Positions 1 to 5,863 are shown, counted from the first letter of the stretch. The stretch is 7,882 nucleotides of DNA from Chloroflexota bacterium (GCA_003491925.1 DNAU01000129.1:9121-17002); one strand, 5' to 3'. Made by a program: numbers and translations. Notes: generated by a model not told the origin, from the sequence alone.

Positions 1-816
1 GGCACCGCCAAGACGCTGATGGCCCGCTGCCTGGCCGCGGCCATGGACGCGCGCTTCAAGCGGGTCCAGTTCACCCCCGACCTGCTCCCCTCCGACATCA
101 TCGGGACCAACGTCTACCGTCCGGGGAGTGGGACCTTCGAGTTCCGGCCCGGCCCCATCTTCACGGACACCCTGCTCGCCGACGAGATCAACCGTGCCCC
201 CGCCAAGACCCAGGCCGCCCTGCTCGAGGCGATGGAGGAGCGTCAGGTCACCAGCGACGGGCAGCGGATGCCGCTCGGTCCGCGCTTCCTGGTGGTCGCC
301 ACCCAGAACCCGATCGAGTACGAGGGGACGTACCCCCTCCCCGAGGCGCAGCTCGACCGATTCTTCCTGAAGCTCGAGGTGCCGATCCCGTCGGGCAGCG
401 CCGAGGCCGAGATGCTGCGGCGCTTCGACCGCGGCTTCGACCCCCACGACCTGCAGGCCGCCGGGATCGTCCCGGTGGTCACCCAGGCGTCCGTCGACGC
501 GGCGCGTGCCGAGATCGCCAGGGTGACGGTGAGCGATGCCATCGTCGCCTACATCGGCCAGATCGTGGCGGCGACCCGCACCAGCCCCGACCTGGTGCTG
601 GGGGCCAGCCCGCGCGGGGCGATCGCGCTTCTGCAGGGCGGCAAGGCCATGGCGGCGCTGCGCGGCCGCGACTACGTGGCTCCCGAGGACGTGAAGGACA
701 TCTGCATCCCCGCCCTCCGCCATCGCCTGATCCGGCGCCCGGAGGCGGAGATCCAGGGTGTCGGCGAGGCGCCGGCGGTGGAGCGGGCGGTCAACCGGGT
801 TCCGGTGCCCCGATGA
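1..816 (+). CDS. MoxR-family AAA+ ATPase, 5' end missing
   Basis: The reading frame is open from the first base, so the gene begins outside the window; 271 residues remain. Residues 1-5 (GTAKT) are the end of the Walker A P-loop. Walker B is LLADEIN with D61 and E62, sensor 1 is the ATQNP motif with N103, the arginine finger is in LDRFF (R120), and sensor 2 is ASPRG with R205. This full set, with the spacing typical of MoxR proteins, makes the family clear. MoxR ATPases act as cytosolic chaperones that remodel or load metal/cofactor into partner proteins carrying von Willebrand A-like domains. The next gene, 40 bases downstream on the same strand, is such a partner (DUF58), so the two are probably one operon. 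Only about 50 N-terminal residues should be missing. The true substrate cannot be read from the sequence. Confidence 0.95.
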   Translation, partial: GTAKTLMARCLAAAMDARFKRVQFTPDLLPSDIIGTNVYRPGSGTFEFRPGPIFTDTLLADEINRAPAKTQAALLEAMEERQVTSDGQRMPLGPRFLVVATQNPIEYEGTYPLPEAQLDRFFLKLEVPIPSGSAEAEMLRRFDRGFDPHDLQAAGIVPVVTQASVDAARAEIARVTVSDAIVAYIGQIVAATRTSPDLVLGASPRGAIALLQGGKAMAALRGRDYVAPEDVKDICIPALRHRLIRRPEAEIQGVGEAPAVERAVNRVPVPR

Positions 817-856
817 GCCGAGCCGGCATCGGGATCGGCGGGAACGAGCGTCGGCC

Positions 857-2218
857 ATGACGCGGCGGGGGGCGGCGCTCCTAGTGGTCGCCCTGATCCC
901 CCTGGCCGCCAGCTCCGCCTTCCCCGCCCTGCTGCTGCCCGGCATCGCCGCCATCGCGGTCGCGGCCGCGGTGGTGCTCGCGGACTCACTGCGTGCGCCC
1001 GGGCGGGACCGCCTCCAGGTCACCCGCGAGCACGACGACATCCTCTCCGTGGGCCGGGCCAATCCGGTCGCCGTCCACGTCGGCCTCCGCCCCCGGGCGG
1101 GCCGGCCGGCAGGGCGGCGCGGACGGCATCCGGGCCCCGCGGTCGATGCGGCCGCGCGCCCGGCCCGGCTCCTCGCCGCGACGGTGCGCGATGAGCACCC
1201 GCCCCGGCTCGCCGCCGCGGGGGCGATCGGTCACCTGGAGATTCCCGGCACCCTCCGCTACACCGTGACGCCGGCCGGGAGGGGTGAGGAGCGGTTCGGC
1301 GCCACCGTGGTGCGCTGCCCGGGCCCGTGGGGCCTCGGGCTCCGCCAATCCTCCATCGGCGGCGGGGAGACGGTGCGGATCGACGCCGACCTGGCCGCGA
1401 TCCGCATCTACGAGGCGCTGGCGCGGCGGGGCCAGCTTGCCGAGCTGGGGGTGCGGACCCAGCGCCGGCCCGGCGAGGGCACCGAGTTCGAGCGGATCCG
1501 GGAGGCCGTCCCGGACGATCCCCAGCGCTTCATCAACTGGAAGGCGACCGCCCGCACCGGGCGCCTGATGGCGACCGAGCTGATCCCCGAGCGCGCTCAG
1601 CCGGTCATCGTCTGCCTCGACCACGGACGGCTCATGGGGGTCGGCGCCGGGGAGCTGACCAAGCTGGACCACGCCATCAACGCCGCCCTCCTGCTCATCC
1701 ACGTCGCTCTCGCCACCGGCGACCGGGTGGGGCTCTTCGCCTTCGCCGACCGGGTCACGGTCACCCTCCCGGCCCGCCCCGGACGGCTCCAGATGCGCCG
1801 CTTCCTGGACGCGGTCCGCCCGCTCCGGGCCGGCGAGGTGGAGGCCGACTACGACGAGGCGCTGGCCGAGCTGAGCCGCTGGCAGCGGCGGCGGGCGCTG
1901 GTCGTCATCTTCACCGACGTGCTCGACCCGGACCAGGGCCAGGCCCTGGTCCGCCAGTGCGCCCGGCTGCGCCGCCGCCACCTGCCCCTCGTGATCACCG
2001 TCCGCGACCCCGCCCTCGAGGACACCGCCCGGGCCCGGCCCGCCGATCCCGCTGCGACCTACGCGCGGGCGGTGGCGACCGGTCTGGTCGCCGATCGCGA
2101 GCAGACCCTCGAGCTGCTCCGGCGGAGCGGGGTCGAGACCCTCGACGCCGACGCCCGGAGCCTCTCCCCCCGGCTGGTCAACCGCTACCTGGAGCTGAAG
2201 CGCCGCTCACGGCTGTGA
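857..2218 (+). CDS. DUF58 protein with N-terminal membrane anchor and vWA-like domain
   Basis: This 453-residue protein starts with two hydrophobic stretches (about residues 6-22 and 24-42), giving a membrane hairpin or anchor. The DUF58 signature DDPQRFINWKATAR lies near residues 219-233. It is followed by a von Willebrand A-like fold with a degenerate metal site, DHGRLM (D255), and a later TDVLDPD segment (D354). DUF58 proteins are usual partners of MoxR ATPases and are often encoded next to genes for membrane and transglutaminase-like proteins; their exact role is unknown, though envelope or cofactor functions are suspected. I chose the ATG at 857 because it follows the MoxR stop by 40 bases and places the hydrophobic segments at the very N-terminus. 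An ATG at 758 in the same frame would overlap MoxR and add a basic, non-family leader. Residues about 78-106 are an Arg/Pro/Ala-rich stretch that looks longer than usual for the family. Confidence 0.9.
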   Translation: MTRRGAALLVVALIPLAASSAFPALLLPGIAAIAVAAAVVLADSLRAPGRDRLQVTREHDDILSVGRANPVAVHVGLRPRAGRPAGRRGRHPGPAVDAAARPARLLAATVRDEHPPRLAAAGAIGHLEIPGTLRYTVTPAGRGEERFGATVVRCPGPWGLGLRQSSIGGGETVRIDADLAAIRIYEALARRGQLAELGVRTQRRPGEGTEFERIREAVPDDPQRFINWKATARTGRLMATELIPERAQPVIVCLDHGRLMGVGAGELTKLDHAINAALLLIHVALATGDRVGLFAFADRVTVTLPARPGRLQMRRFLDAVRPLRAGEVEADYDEALAELSRWQRRRALVVIFTDVLDPDQGQALVRQCARLRRRHLPLVITVRDPALEDTARARPADPAATYARAVATGLVADREQTLELLRRSGVETLDADARSLSPRLVNRYLELKRRSRL

Positions 2219-2419
2219 CCGCCGGATGAGCGTCAACCTCAGGAGCAGGCGGCGGGGGCGGTGATGGGGTTGACGGCGAAGGCGGCCCCCACTGGCCCCG
2301 TGGCGGGGGTTGAAGCATCGATGCCGATATACGCGGACGCCCGCCGGGTGCGACGCGCCGCCGCCCACTGTGACGCCGCTGTCAGCCTTCTGTCGCCACC
2401 GCCTGGCGACCCCCGGGCG
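2219..2419. other. Intergenic gap between convergent genes
   Basis: The DUF58 gene ends at 2218 and the minus-strand membrane protein ends at 2420, so this 201-base gap should hold terminators for both. I see one compact hairpin (2392-2410) near the minus-strand stop. Near 2286-2307 there is a weaker bulged stem (CCCCCAC against GTGG-C-GGGG) that could serve the plus-strand gene. Open frames cross the gap on both strands, but none has a convincing start, ribosome site or family resemblance. A 12-base G-rich word (2247-2258) recurs at 2438-2449 inside the neighbouring gene. Confidence 0.6.
2392..2410 (-). terminator. Hairpin after the minus-strand membrane-protein gene
   Basis: GTCGCCA (2392-2398) and TGGCGAC (2404-2410) are perfect inverted copies with a 5-base loop. 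The stem lies 9 bases past the stop codon at 2420 on the minus strand. There is no T-tract after it in either direction, so it is at best a GC-rich, non-canonical terminator or an RNA-stabilising stem. Confidence 0.35.
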
Positions 2420-3433
2420 CTACGACTCGGGTGCGGGAGGCGGCGGGGGGTAGTCGGTCGGGACGCCCGCCGCCATCTCGCCGGCAAGGTCGCGATCCAC
2501 CGCCGGGGGAGCGTCCGGCGGTCCCGCTGGCATCGTGCCGGTCGGGTGGTCGAAGCCCAGGCTGGCGGGGACGTCCGACGCCGTCTCCTCCGGCGCGGGG
2601 GCGTCGAAGCTCAGCTCCGGCACCTCTGACGGCGCCCCGAGCGGGGCCGTGGGGGTGGCAAAGCTCAGGTCGGCCGGCACGCCGGCAGCCGTCTCGGGTG
2701 GCGCGGAGGCCGCGGCAAAGCTCAGGTCCCCCGGGGGCGGCGGTGGCGGAGGTGGGGGCGGCGGGAAGCTCTGGGTGGCATTCGCCTGAGTGGGTGGGGC
2801 GGCCGAGGAGCCTCCCGGCACCGCCATCTGGCCGAACGGTGCCGCCACCGGCGACCCGTACGTCCCCGTGCCGTACCCCGCCGGACCGTACCCGGCCGGC
2901 GCCGTCATCGGGTAGGCGGCGGTGGGCAGCGAGCGGAACGCGGCCCGGGCGCTGCGGGCGAAGCCGAGGCACCAGATGATCACCAGGTTGACGGCCAGGA
3001 TGACGATCCCCGGGATCGGGGTGTCGCGGATGGTGGTCGTGCCGGTCGTCACCGTCGCGCCCCGGTGCAGCCCGCCGATGACGCTTAAGATCCCGATGAC
3101 CAGGCCCAGGCAGGAGAGCACGATGGCGGTGGCGCGCGGTCCCCCGCTGAGCCGGCCCATGGCCGCCCCCGACCAGATGCCGATGATGGCGATGATGAGG
3201 ATCACCACCCCGACCACCACCAGGGTGCCGCCGACTGCGCCCGCCTCCGCCGTGGTGAAGGGCGTGCCCGTGTAACCGATCTGCGCCAGCCGGTTGTTGA
3301 TGTTCGCCACCGCGGTGAACACCAGCACACCGAAGCCACCCACGGCGAGCCCTGCGAGCAGCCAGAGGACGCTCTCGAGGATGAGCAGGACTCGGCCCAG
3401 CGTGACCGAGCCGGGAACCGGCGGTCGTTGCAT
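2420..3433 (-). CDS. Unrecognised four-helix membrane protein with proline-rich repeat tail
   Basis: I do not recognise a named family. The 337-residue product has four hydrophobic segments at about residues 15-43, 66-88, 103-122 and 141-160, then a long soluble tail (about 165-337) without predicted structure. The tail has a Gly-Tyr segment (AGYGPAGYGTGTYG), a run of eleven prolines, and a degenerate repeat built on (D/E/S)L(S/G)F, and ends in PPPPPAPES. Such tails suit protein-protein contacts at the membrane face, but this is inference. I chose the ATG at 3433: GGGAG lies 8 bases upstream, a good Shine-Dalgarno distance. A GTG directly before it (3436) is the alternative. The gene lies 63 bases downstream of another four-helix protein with a low-complexity tail, and the two may be co-transcribed and functionally linked. 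The eleven-proline run should need EF-P for smooth translation. Confidence 0.8.
   Translation of the reverse strand: MQRPPVPGSVTLGRVLLILESVLWLLAGLAVGGFGVLVFTAVANINNRLAQIGYTGTPFTTAEAGAVGGTLVVVGVVILIIAIIGIWSGAAMGRLSGGPRATAIVLSCLGLVIGILSVIGGLHRGATVTTGTTTIRDTPIPGIVILAVNLVIIWCLGFARSARAAFRSLPTAAYPMTAPAGYGPAGYGTGTYGSPVAAPFGQMAVPGGSSAAPPTQANATQSFPPPPPPPPPPPGDLSFAAASAPPETAAGVPADLSFATPTAPLGAPSEVPELSFDAPAPEETASDVPASLGFDHPTGTMPAGPPDAPPAVDRDLAGEMAAGVPTDYPPPPPAPES
2552..2728 (-). repeat. Degenerate tandem peptide repeat in the tail of the membrane protein
   Basis: This stretch encodes four successive units of 18-19 residues beginning DLSF, DLSF, ELSF and SLGF. Each continues with Ala/Pro-rich residues and mostly closes with a VP or VPA step (AAGVPA, SEVP, ASDVPA). 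A partial fifth echo, AAGVPTDY, occurs near the C-terminus. The units differ at the DNA level, so the repetition is old or held by selection on the peptide, not a recent slippage product. Confidence 0.7.
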
Positions 3434-3441
3434 CACAGTCG

Positions 3442-3446
3442 CTCCC
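3442..3446 (-). promoter_or_regulatory. Shine-Dalgarno site for the proline-tail membrane protein
   Basis: The minus strand reads GGGAG here, with 8 bases between it and the ATG at 3433. This spacing favours the ATG over the adjacent GTG at 3436. It contrasts with the leaderless-type starts of three other genes in this window. Confidence 0.55.
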
Positions 3447-3495
3447 AGGCAGATGGTCGAAAGGGGGCGGCCCGCTGGGGTCGCTCTATTCCGCG

Positions 3496-3501
3496 ACTAT
3501 A
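3496..3501 (-). promoter_or_regulatory. Possible -10 box (TATAGT) upstream of the 2420-3433 gene
   Basis: The minus strand has TATAGT, one base from the TATAAT consensus, in otherwise very GC-rich sequence. It overlaps the stop codon of the upstream gene (TAG at 3497-3499). Transcription starting about seven bases later would give a leader of roughly 55 bases containing the Shine-Dalgarno. No convincing -35 is visible, so the two membrane-protein genes could still be mainly co-transcribed. Confidence 0.35.
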
Positions 3502-4114
3502 GATGCGGCGGGGCGGTTTCGCGCGATCCCGCTCCGGCGGTGGGGACCGGCGGCCCGGGGGACGCGAGCGGGGTGAACGGTGGCGCGACCGTCGCCTCGG
3601 GGGTTGCGGCCGCGGCACTCGGTGGCACCAACGCGGTGCTCAGCGTGGCGCTCGCCGGCGTTGCGCTGTCGCTCGCCGTCGCCGCCGTGTCATCGGCGAA
3701 GAAGTACGCCCTCAGCTCCGTCCAGTAGTGGAGGCCGACGACGACGAGGGCGGCCGCAGGGCCGAACAGCCACCCCCCAGCCGCGTCGGCCACGAACCCG
3801 ACGAAGCCGACGGCGAAGATGACCTCGGCCGCCGCCAGGGTCGGGCGGGCGCCCCCGCTTCCCGCCGCCCGCTGCTCCGCGACGATCAGGAGGACAGCGA
3901 CGACGAAGAGCGCGAAGGCGGCCACGACTGTCCCGTTCCCGCTGATCGGGGTACTGGTGAATGCCCCCCGAAACGAGAGCCCGCTGCTGGTGCCGCCGAT
4001 CAGGAGGATCTCGAGCAGGTTGACCGCCACCAGGACCAGGGCGGCCGCCTGGCAGTACGCGACCACCCGCGCGATCACGAGGCGGGTGCCGAGACGCTGT
4101 TTGCCGAAGCGCAT
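3497..4114 (-). CDS. Unrecognised four-helix membrane protein with Ala/Pro/Thr tail
   Basis: The 205-residue product has hydrophobic segments at about residues 17-40, 62-80, 94-110 and 112-128, then a 65-residue tail rich in Ala, Pro, Thr and Ser (from about 140). I cannot assign a family. Short motifs at the ends of the helices include NLLEILL (32-38) and HYWTELRAYFF (129-139). Its plan, four helices followed by a disordered tail, matches the next gene downstream on the same strand, although obvious sequence identity is lacking. The ATG at 4114 is supported by TAATCT placed exactly six bases upstream, as in two other genes here; no Shine-Dalgarno is present at a useful distance. A stop at 3497 leaves a 63-base gap to the next gene, consistent with an operon having an extra internal promoter. 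Confidence 0.8.
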   Translation of the reverse strand: MRFGKQRLGTRLVIARVVAYCQAAALVLVAVNLLEILLIGGTSSGLSFRGAFTSTPISGNGTVVAAFALFVVAVLLIVAEQRAAGSGGARPTLAAAEVIFAVGFVGFVADAAGGWLFGPAAALVVVGLHYWTELRAYFFADDTAATASDSATPASATLSTALVPPSAAAATPEATVAPPFTPLASPGPPVPTAGAGSRETAPPHL

Positions 4115-4120
4115 GGCCGG

Positions 4121-4126
4121 AGATTA
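4121..4126 (-). promoter_or_regulatory. -10 box of a leaderless-type promoter for the 3497-4114 gene
   Basis: The minus strand reads TAATCT, then six bases (CCGGCC), then the ATG at 4114. A -10 hexamer at this distance puts transcription start on the A of the start codon. No clear -35 is visible about 17 bases further up. The same TANNNT-N6-start layout occurs before ispH and the AraC gene. Confidence 0.55.
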
Positions 4127-4150
4127 GGCCGCTCCCCGGCGCCGCGAGCG

Positions 4151-4168
4151 ACTTCGTGAACACTTCGT
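4151..4168. repeat. Two direct copies of ACTTCGT, 11 bases apart
   Basis: ACTTCGT occurs at 4151-4157 and again at 4162-4168, in phase with about one helical turn. The pair sits 25-42 bases upstream of the -10 box of the 3497-4114 gene, a position where an activator or repressor could bind. The copies are AT-richer than the surroundings. Binding is inferred only from the layout. Confidence 0.4.
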
Positions 4169-4173
4169 AGCCG

Positions 4174-4200
4174 GACCGCGGCGGCCCGCCCACGCCGGTC
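4174..4200 (-). terminator. Weak hairpin downstream of ispH
   Basis: GACCG (4174-4178) can pair with CGGTC (4196-4200). After a two-base bulge, GCG (4181-4183) can pair with CGC (4193-4195), leaving a 9-base loop. The structure starts 12 bases after the ispH stop on the minus strand. There is no T-tract, so it is only a candidate. Confidence 0.25.
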
Positions 4201-4212
4201 GAGGTCAGGCTC

Positions 4213-5106
4213 TCAGGTCGCGGCGGTCTCCGGGTTCCGATCGGGCATCGCCTCCAGGGCGGCGACCACCTCGCGGGTGAGATGGGTCGGTGTCGACGCT
4301 CCCGAGGTGACCCCCACCCGCCGGACACCCTCGAACCACTCCGGCCGGAGCTCGGCGGCGGTGTCGACCAGGTGGGCGGGCTTGTGCCCCAGCTCCTCGA
4401 CGACCTGGGCGAGGCGCCGGCTGTTGCTGCTCCGCGGGCTGCCCACCACCACCACGCAGTCGACGTCGTCGGCGGCCAGCACCGCCGCCTCCTGCCGCTC
4501 CTGGGTGGCCTGGCAGATCTCGTTGTGGACCTCGATCTCGGGGAAGCGCTCCACGAGGCGGTCGATGATCGCCTGGGTGTCCCACATCGAGAGGGTGGTC
4601 TGGCAGGTCACCGCCAGGCGCGTCCCGGGGGGGAAGTTGAGGGCGTCGGCCTCCTCGATTGATTCAATCAGCGTGGTGCGGTCTGGCGCCACCCCCATCA
4701 CCCCCGCCGGTTCGGGGTGGCCCCGCTTGCCGATGTAGAGGATCCGGTAGTCCCCGGCCGCCAGCTCCCGGACCAGGTCGTGGGTGCGGGTCACGTCACT
4801 GCAGGTCGCGTCGACGATGGTGAGCCCGCGCTCGCGGGCGGCGTCCACCACCTGGGGAGAGATCCCGTGGGCGGTGAAGATGACCGTGCCCTCGGTGATC
4901 TGGGCCAGGCCCTTCATGCGGTCGGATTCGGCCACCAGGCGGACCCCGGCCTCCTCCAGCTCGCGGGTGGCGTGCTCGTTGTGGACCAGGTAGCCCAGCA
5001 TGGTCACCGGCTCGCCGCGCTTCTCGGCACCGACCTGCTTGGCGAGCCGGATCGCCTCCACCACCCCGTGGCAGTAGCCGCGGGGGCGGATCCGAACGAC
5101 CTCCAT
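4213..5106 (-). CDS. ispH: 4-hydroxy-3-methylbut-2-enyl diphosphate reductase (IspH/LytB)
   Basis: This cytosolic iron-sulfur enzyme reduces HMBPP to IPP and DMAPP, the final step of the MEP isoprenoid pathway. The 297-residue length is normal. The three cluster-binding cysteines are present: C12 in RGYCHGV, C102 in DATCSDV and C198 in EICQATQERQ. Substrate-binding residues also fit the family: H42 (LVHNEH), H80 (TAHG), H130 and the proton-relay E132 (GHPEP), the CQTTLS segment near 168-173, the SSNS motif and the GAS motif near the C-terminus. The GYCHGVV N-terminus resembles the Bacillus-type branch more than the E. coli GFCAGV form. The ATG at 5106 gives the standard family start and is preceded by TAGACT at exactly six bases, implying a leaderless transcript. 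It is divergent from the AraC regulator gene, with 64 bases between them. Confidence 0.97.
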   Translation of the reverse strand: MEVVRIRPRGYCHGVVEAIRLAKQVGAEKRGEPVTMLGYLVHNEHATRELEEAGVRLVAESDRMKGLAQITEGTVIFTAHGISPQVVDAARERGLTIVDATCSDVTRTHDLVRELAAGDYRILYIGKRGHPEPAGVMGVAPDRTTLIESIEEADALNFPPGTRLAVTCQTTLSMWDTQAIIDRLVERFPEIEVHNEICQATQERQEAAVLAADDVDCVVVVGSPRSSNSRRLAQVVEELGHKPAHLVDTAAELRPEWFEGVRRVGVTSGASTPTHLTREVVAALEAMPDRNPETAAT

Positions 5107-5112
5107 GAGGCC

Positions 5113-5118
5113 AGTCTA
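5113..5118 (-). promoter_or_regulatory. -10 box of a leaderless-type promoter for ispH
   Basis: The minus strand reads TAGACT, then GGCCTC, then the ATG at 5106. The spacing predicts that transcription starts on the first base of the start codon, and no Shine-Dalgarno lies in the usual place. The hexamer is flanked by two copies of GAGGCC (5107-5112 and 5122-5127, plus strand); the second is part of the palindrome GAGGCCTC. No obvious -35 is seen. Confidence 0.55.
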
Positions 5119-5158
5119 CGCGAGGCCTCTTCGAGCTCCCCTCAGCGGGCCCCGCGCT

Positions 5159-5164
5159 TACGAT
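5159..5164 (+). promoter_or_regulatory. -10 box of a leaderless-type promoter for the AraC-family gene
   Basis: TACGAT is followed by six bases (CTCCGG) and the GTG at 5171. This is the same layout as for ispH and the 3497-4114 gene, and it decides the start of the regulator. The promoter is back to back with that of ispH within 64 bases, so one bound regulator could affect both. Confidence 0.55.
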
Positions 5165-5170
5165 CTCCGG

Positions 5171-5515
5171 GTGCGTCCGGAATCCATCGCCGCGCTGCGG
5201 CGCGCCCGCGATCTCATCGACCGGCAGTACGCCGAGCCGGTCGACCTCGACGCCATGGCGGGCGCGGCCGGCCTGTCGCGGCATCACTTCGCCCGCAGCT
5301 TCCGCGCCTGCTTCGGGGAGACGCCGGGCGCGTACATGAGCCGCCGCCGCGTGGAGCGGGCCAAGGACCTGCTTCGTTCGGCGAACCTGACGGTGACCGA
5401 GATCTGCCTGATGGTCGGCTTCCAGAGCCTCGGCTCCTTCAGCTCCAGGTTCCGCGAGCTGGTCGGCTGCTCGCCCACCGCCTATCGCGACCGCCAGCGG
5501 GTTTCCGCTGGCTGA
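5171..5515 (+). CDS. AraC-family transcriptional regulator, DNA-binding domain only, truncated tail
   Basis: The 114-residue product is almost entirely an AraC-type double helix-turn-helix. The first motif spans about residues 25-45 (LDAMAGAAGLSRHHFARSF). The second spans about 73-97 and includes EICLMVGFQSLGSFSSRFRELVG, closing with the family signature SPTAYR (101-106). There is no N-terminal sensor domain. Stand-alone regulators of this type normally continue past SPTAYR with a short Pro-rich tail (containing a CFV..W-like segment) and are followed by a separate VOC gene. Here the protein stops at 114 and the next frame is already the interior of a VOC domain, so the tail seems lost by deletion. 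The DNA-binding part looks intact and could still function. I chose the GTG at 5171 from the TACGAT box six bases upstream; an upstream ATG at 5105 would add 22 residues overlapping the ispH promoter region and start. Confidence 0.85.
   Translation: MRPESIAALRRARDLIDRQYAEPVDLDAMAGAAGLSRHHFARSFRACFGETPGAYMSRRRVERAKDLLRSANLTVTEICLMVGFQSLGSFSSRFRELVGCSPTAYRDRQRVSAG
5493..5512. repeat. Perfect 8-bp inverted repeat at the AraC/VOC junction
   Basis: GCCAGCGG and CCGCTGGC flank a GTTT loop. The stem ends one base before the AraC TGA is completed, and it coincides with the point where homology passes from AraC to VOC. It could be the site of a palindrome-linked deletion, a weak attenuating hairpin, or chance in GC-rich sequence. 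No T-tract follows. Confidence 0.6.
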
Positions 5516-5838
5516 CGGTCGGCATCCCAGGCCATCCGCAGCCGGAGATCATCCTCGCCGACTGCGCCATGGGCCATGACCCGGAGACGGCCGAGCAGCT
5601 CCGGTCGCTGGTCGCCAAGGGCGTGTTCGGGTGCGGAGTGCTGATGACCGACGACTGCCGCCGCACCCATGAGGAGCTGTCCCGTCGCGGCGTCGTCTTC
5701 CTGCAGGAGCCGGCGGACCGACCCTATGGGATCGAGGCGGTGTTCCGGGACGACTCCGGGAACTGGTTCAGCCTGACCCAGCCTCGCTGGATGGCAGCGG
5801 CGGACGCCTCCCAGCCCGCCGCCGGCGCGACGGCCTGA
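5497..5838 (+). pseudogene. VOC (glyoxalase/bleomycin-resistance fold) protein, N-terminal part missing
   Basis: From AGFRWLTVG onward, the frame matches a VOC-family protein of the kind usually encoded next to small AraC regulators. It shows PEIIL, DPETAEQLRSLVAKG, MTDDCRRTHEELSRRGV, QEPADRPYGIEAVFRDDSGN and a final FSLTQP, 113 residues in all. The family normally has about 35-40 residues before this point, carrying the first strand-helix and a metal-ligand position; they are absent, and upstream in this frame is only shadow sequence. No good start exists: the first in-frame ATG is at 5569, inside the domain. A CTG (5512-5514) overlaps the AraC stop as CTGA, which could allow weak coupled translation of the fragment. 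The remaining frame has no stops and normal GC-rich codons, so the loss looks recent. An assembly error is the alternative. Confidence 0.7.
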
Positions 5839-5841
5839 CCT

Positions 5842-5857
5842 GGTCCGGGGGCGGACC
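5842..5857. terminator. Candidate bidirectional hairpin between convergent genes
   Basis: GGTCCG (5842-5847) and CGGACC (5852-5857) form a perfect 6-bp stem around GGGG. The hairpin fills most of the 25-base gap between the plus-strand VOC remnant and the minus-strand SpoIIM gene, which is where a shared terminator would be expected. There is no T-tract on either side. Confidence 0.4.
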
Positions 5858-5863
5858 TGGCGA

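Noticed and set aside
986..1981. Long minus-strand open frame (331 codons) opposite the DUF58 gene
   Set aside because: It lies entirely antisense to a gene with clear family motifs, its composition is Arg/Gly/Pro-rich, and it shows no domain. Long antisense frames are expected at this GC content.
2239..2487. Small minus-strand frame (82 codons) crossing the convergent gap
   Set aside because: Its start lies inside the proline-tail gene and no ribosome site or family match is visible. The last 30 residues look less biased than usual shadows, but this is not enough.
4717..5496. Plus-strand frame leading into the VOC remnant
   Set aside because: It is antisense to ispH and out of frame with AraC, without any recognisable domain; only the section from about 5497 shows VOC similarity.
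5490..5515. Programmed -1 frameshift joining AraC and VOC into one protein
   Set aside because: A -1 shift would join the frames, but no slippery heptamer lies in the correct phase (GGGTTTC is in the wrong frame), and the VOC domain would still lack its N-terminal part.
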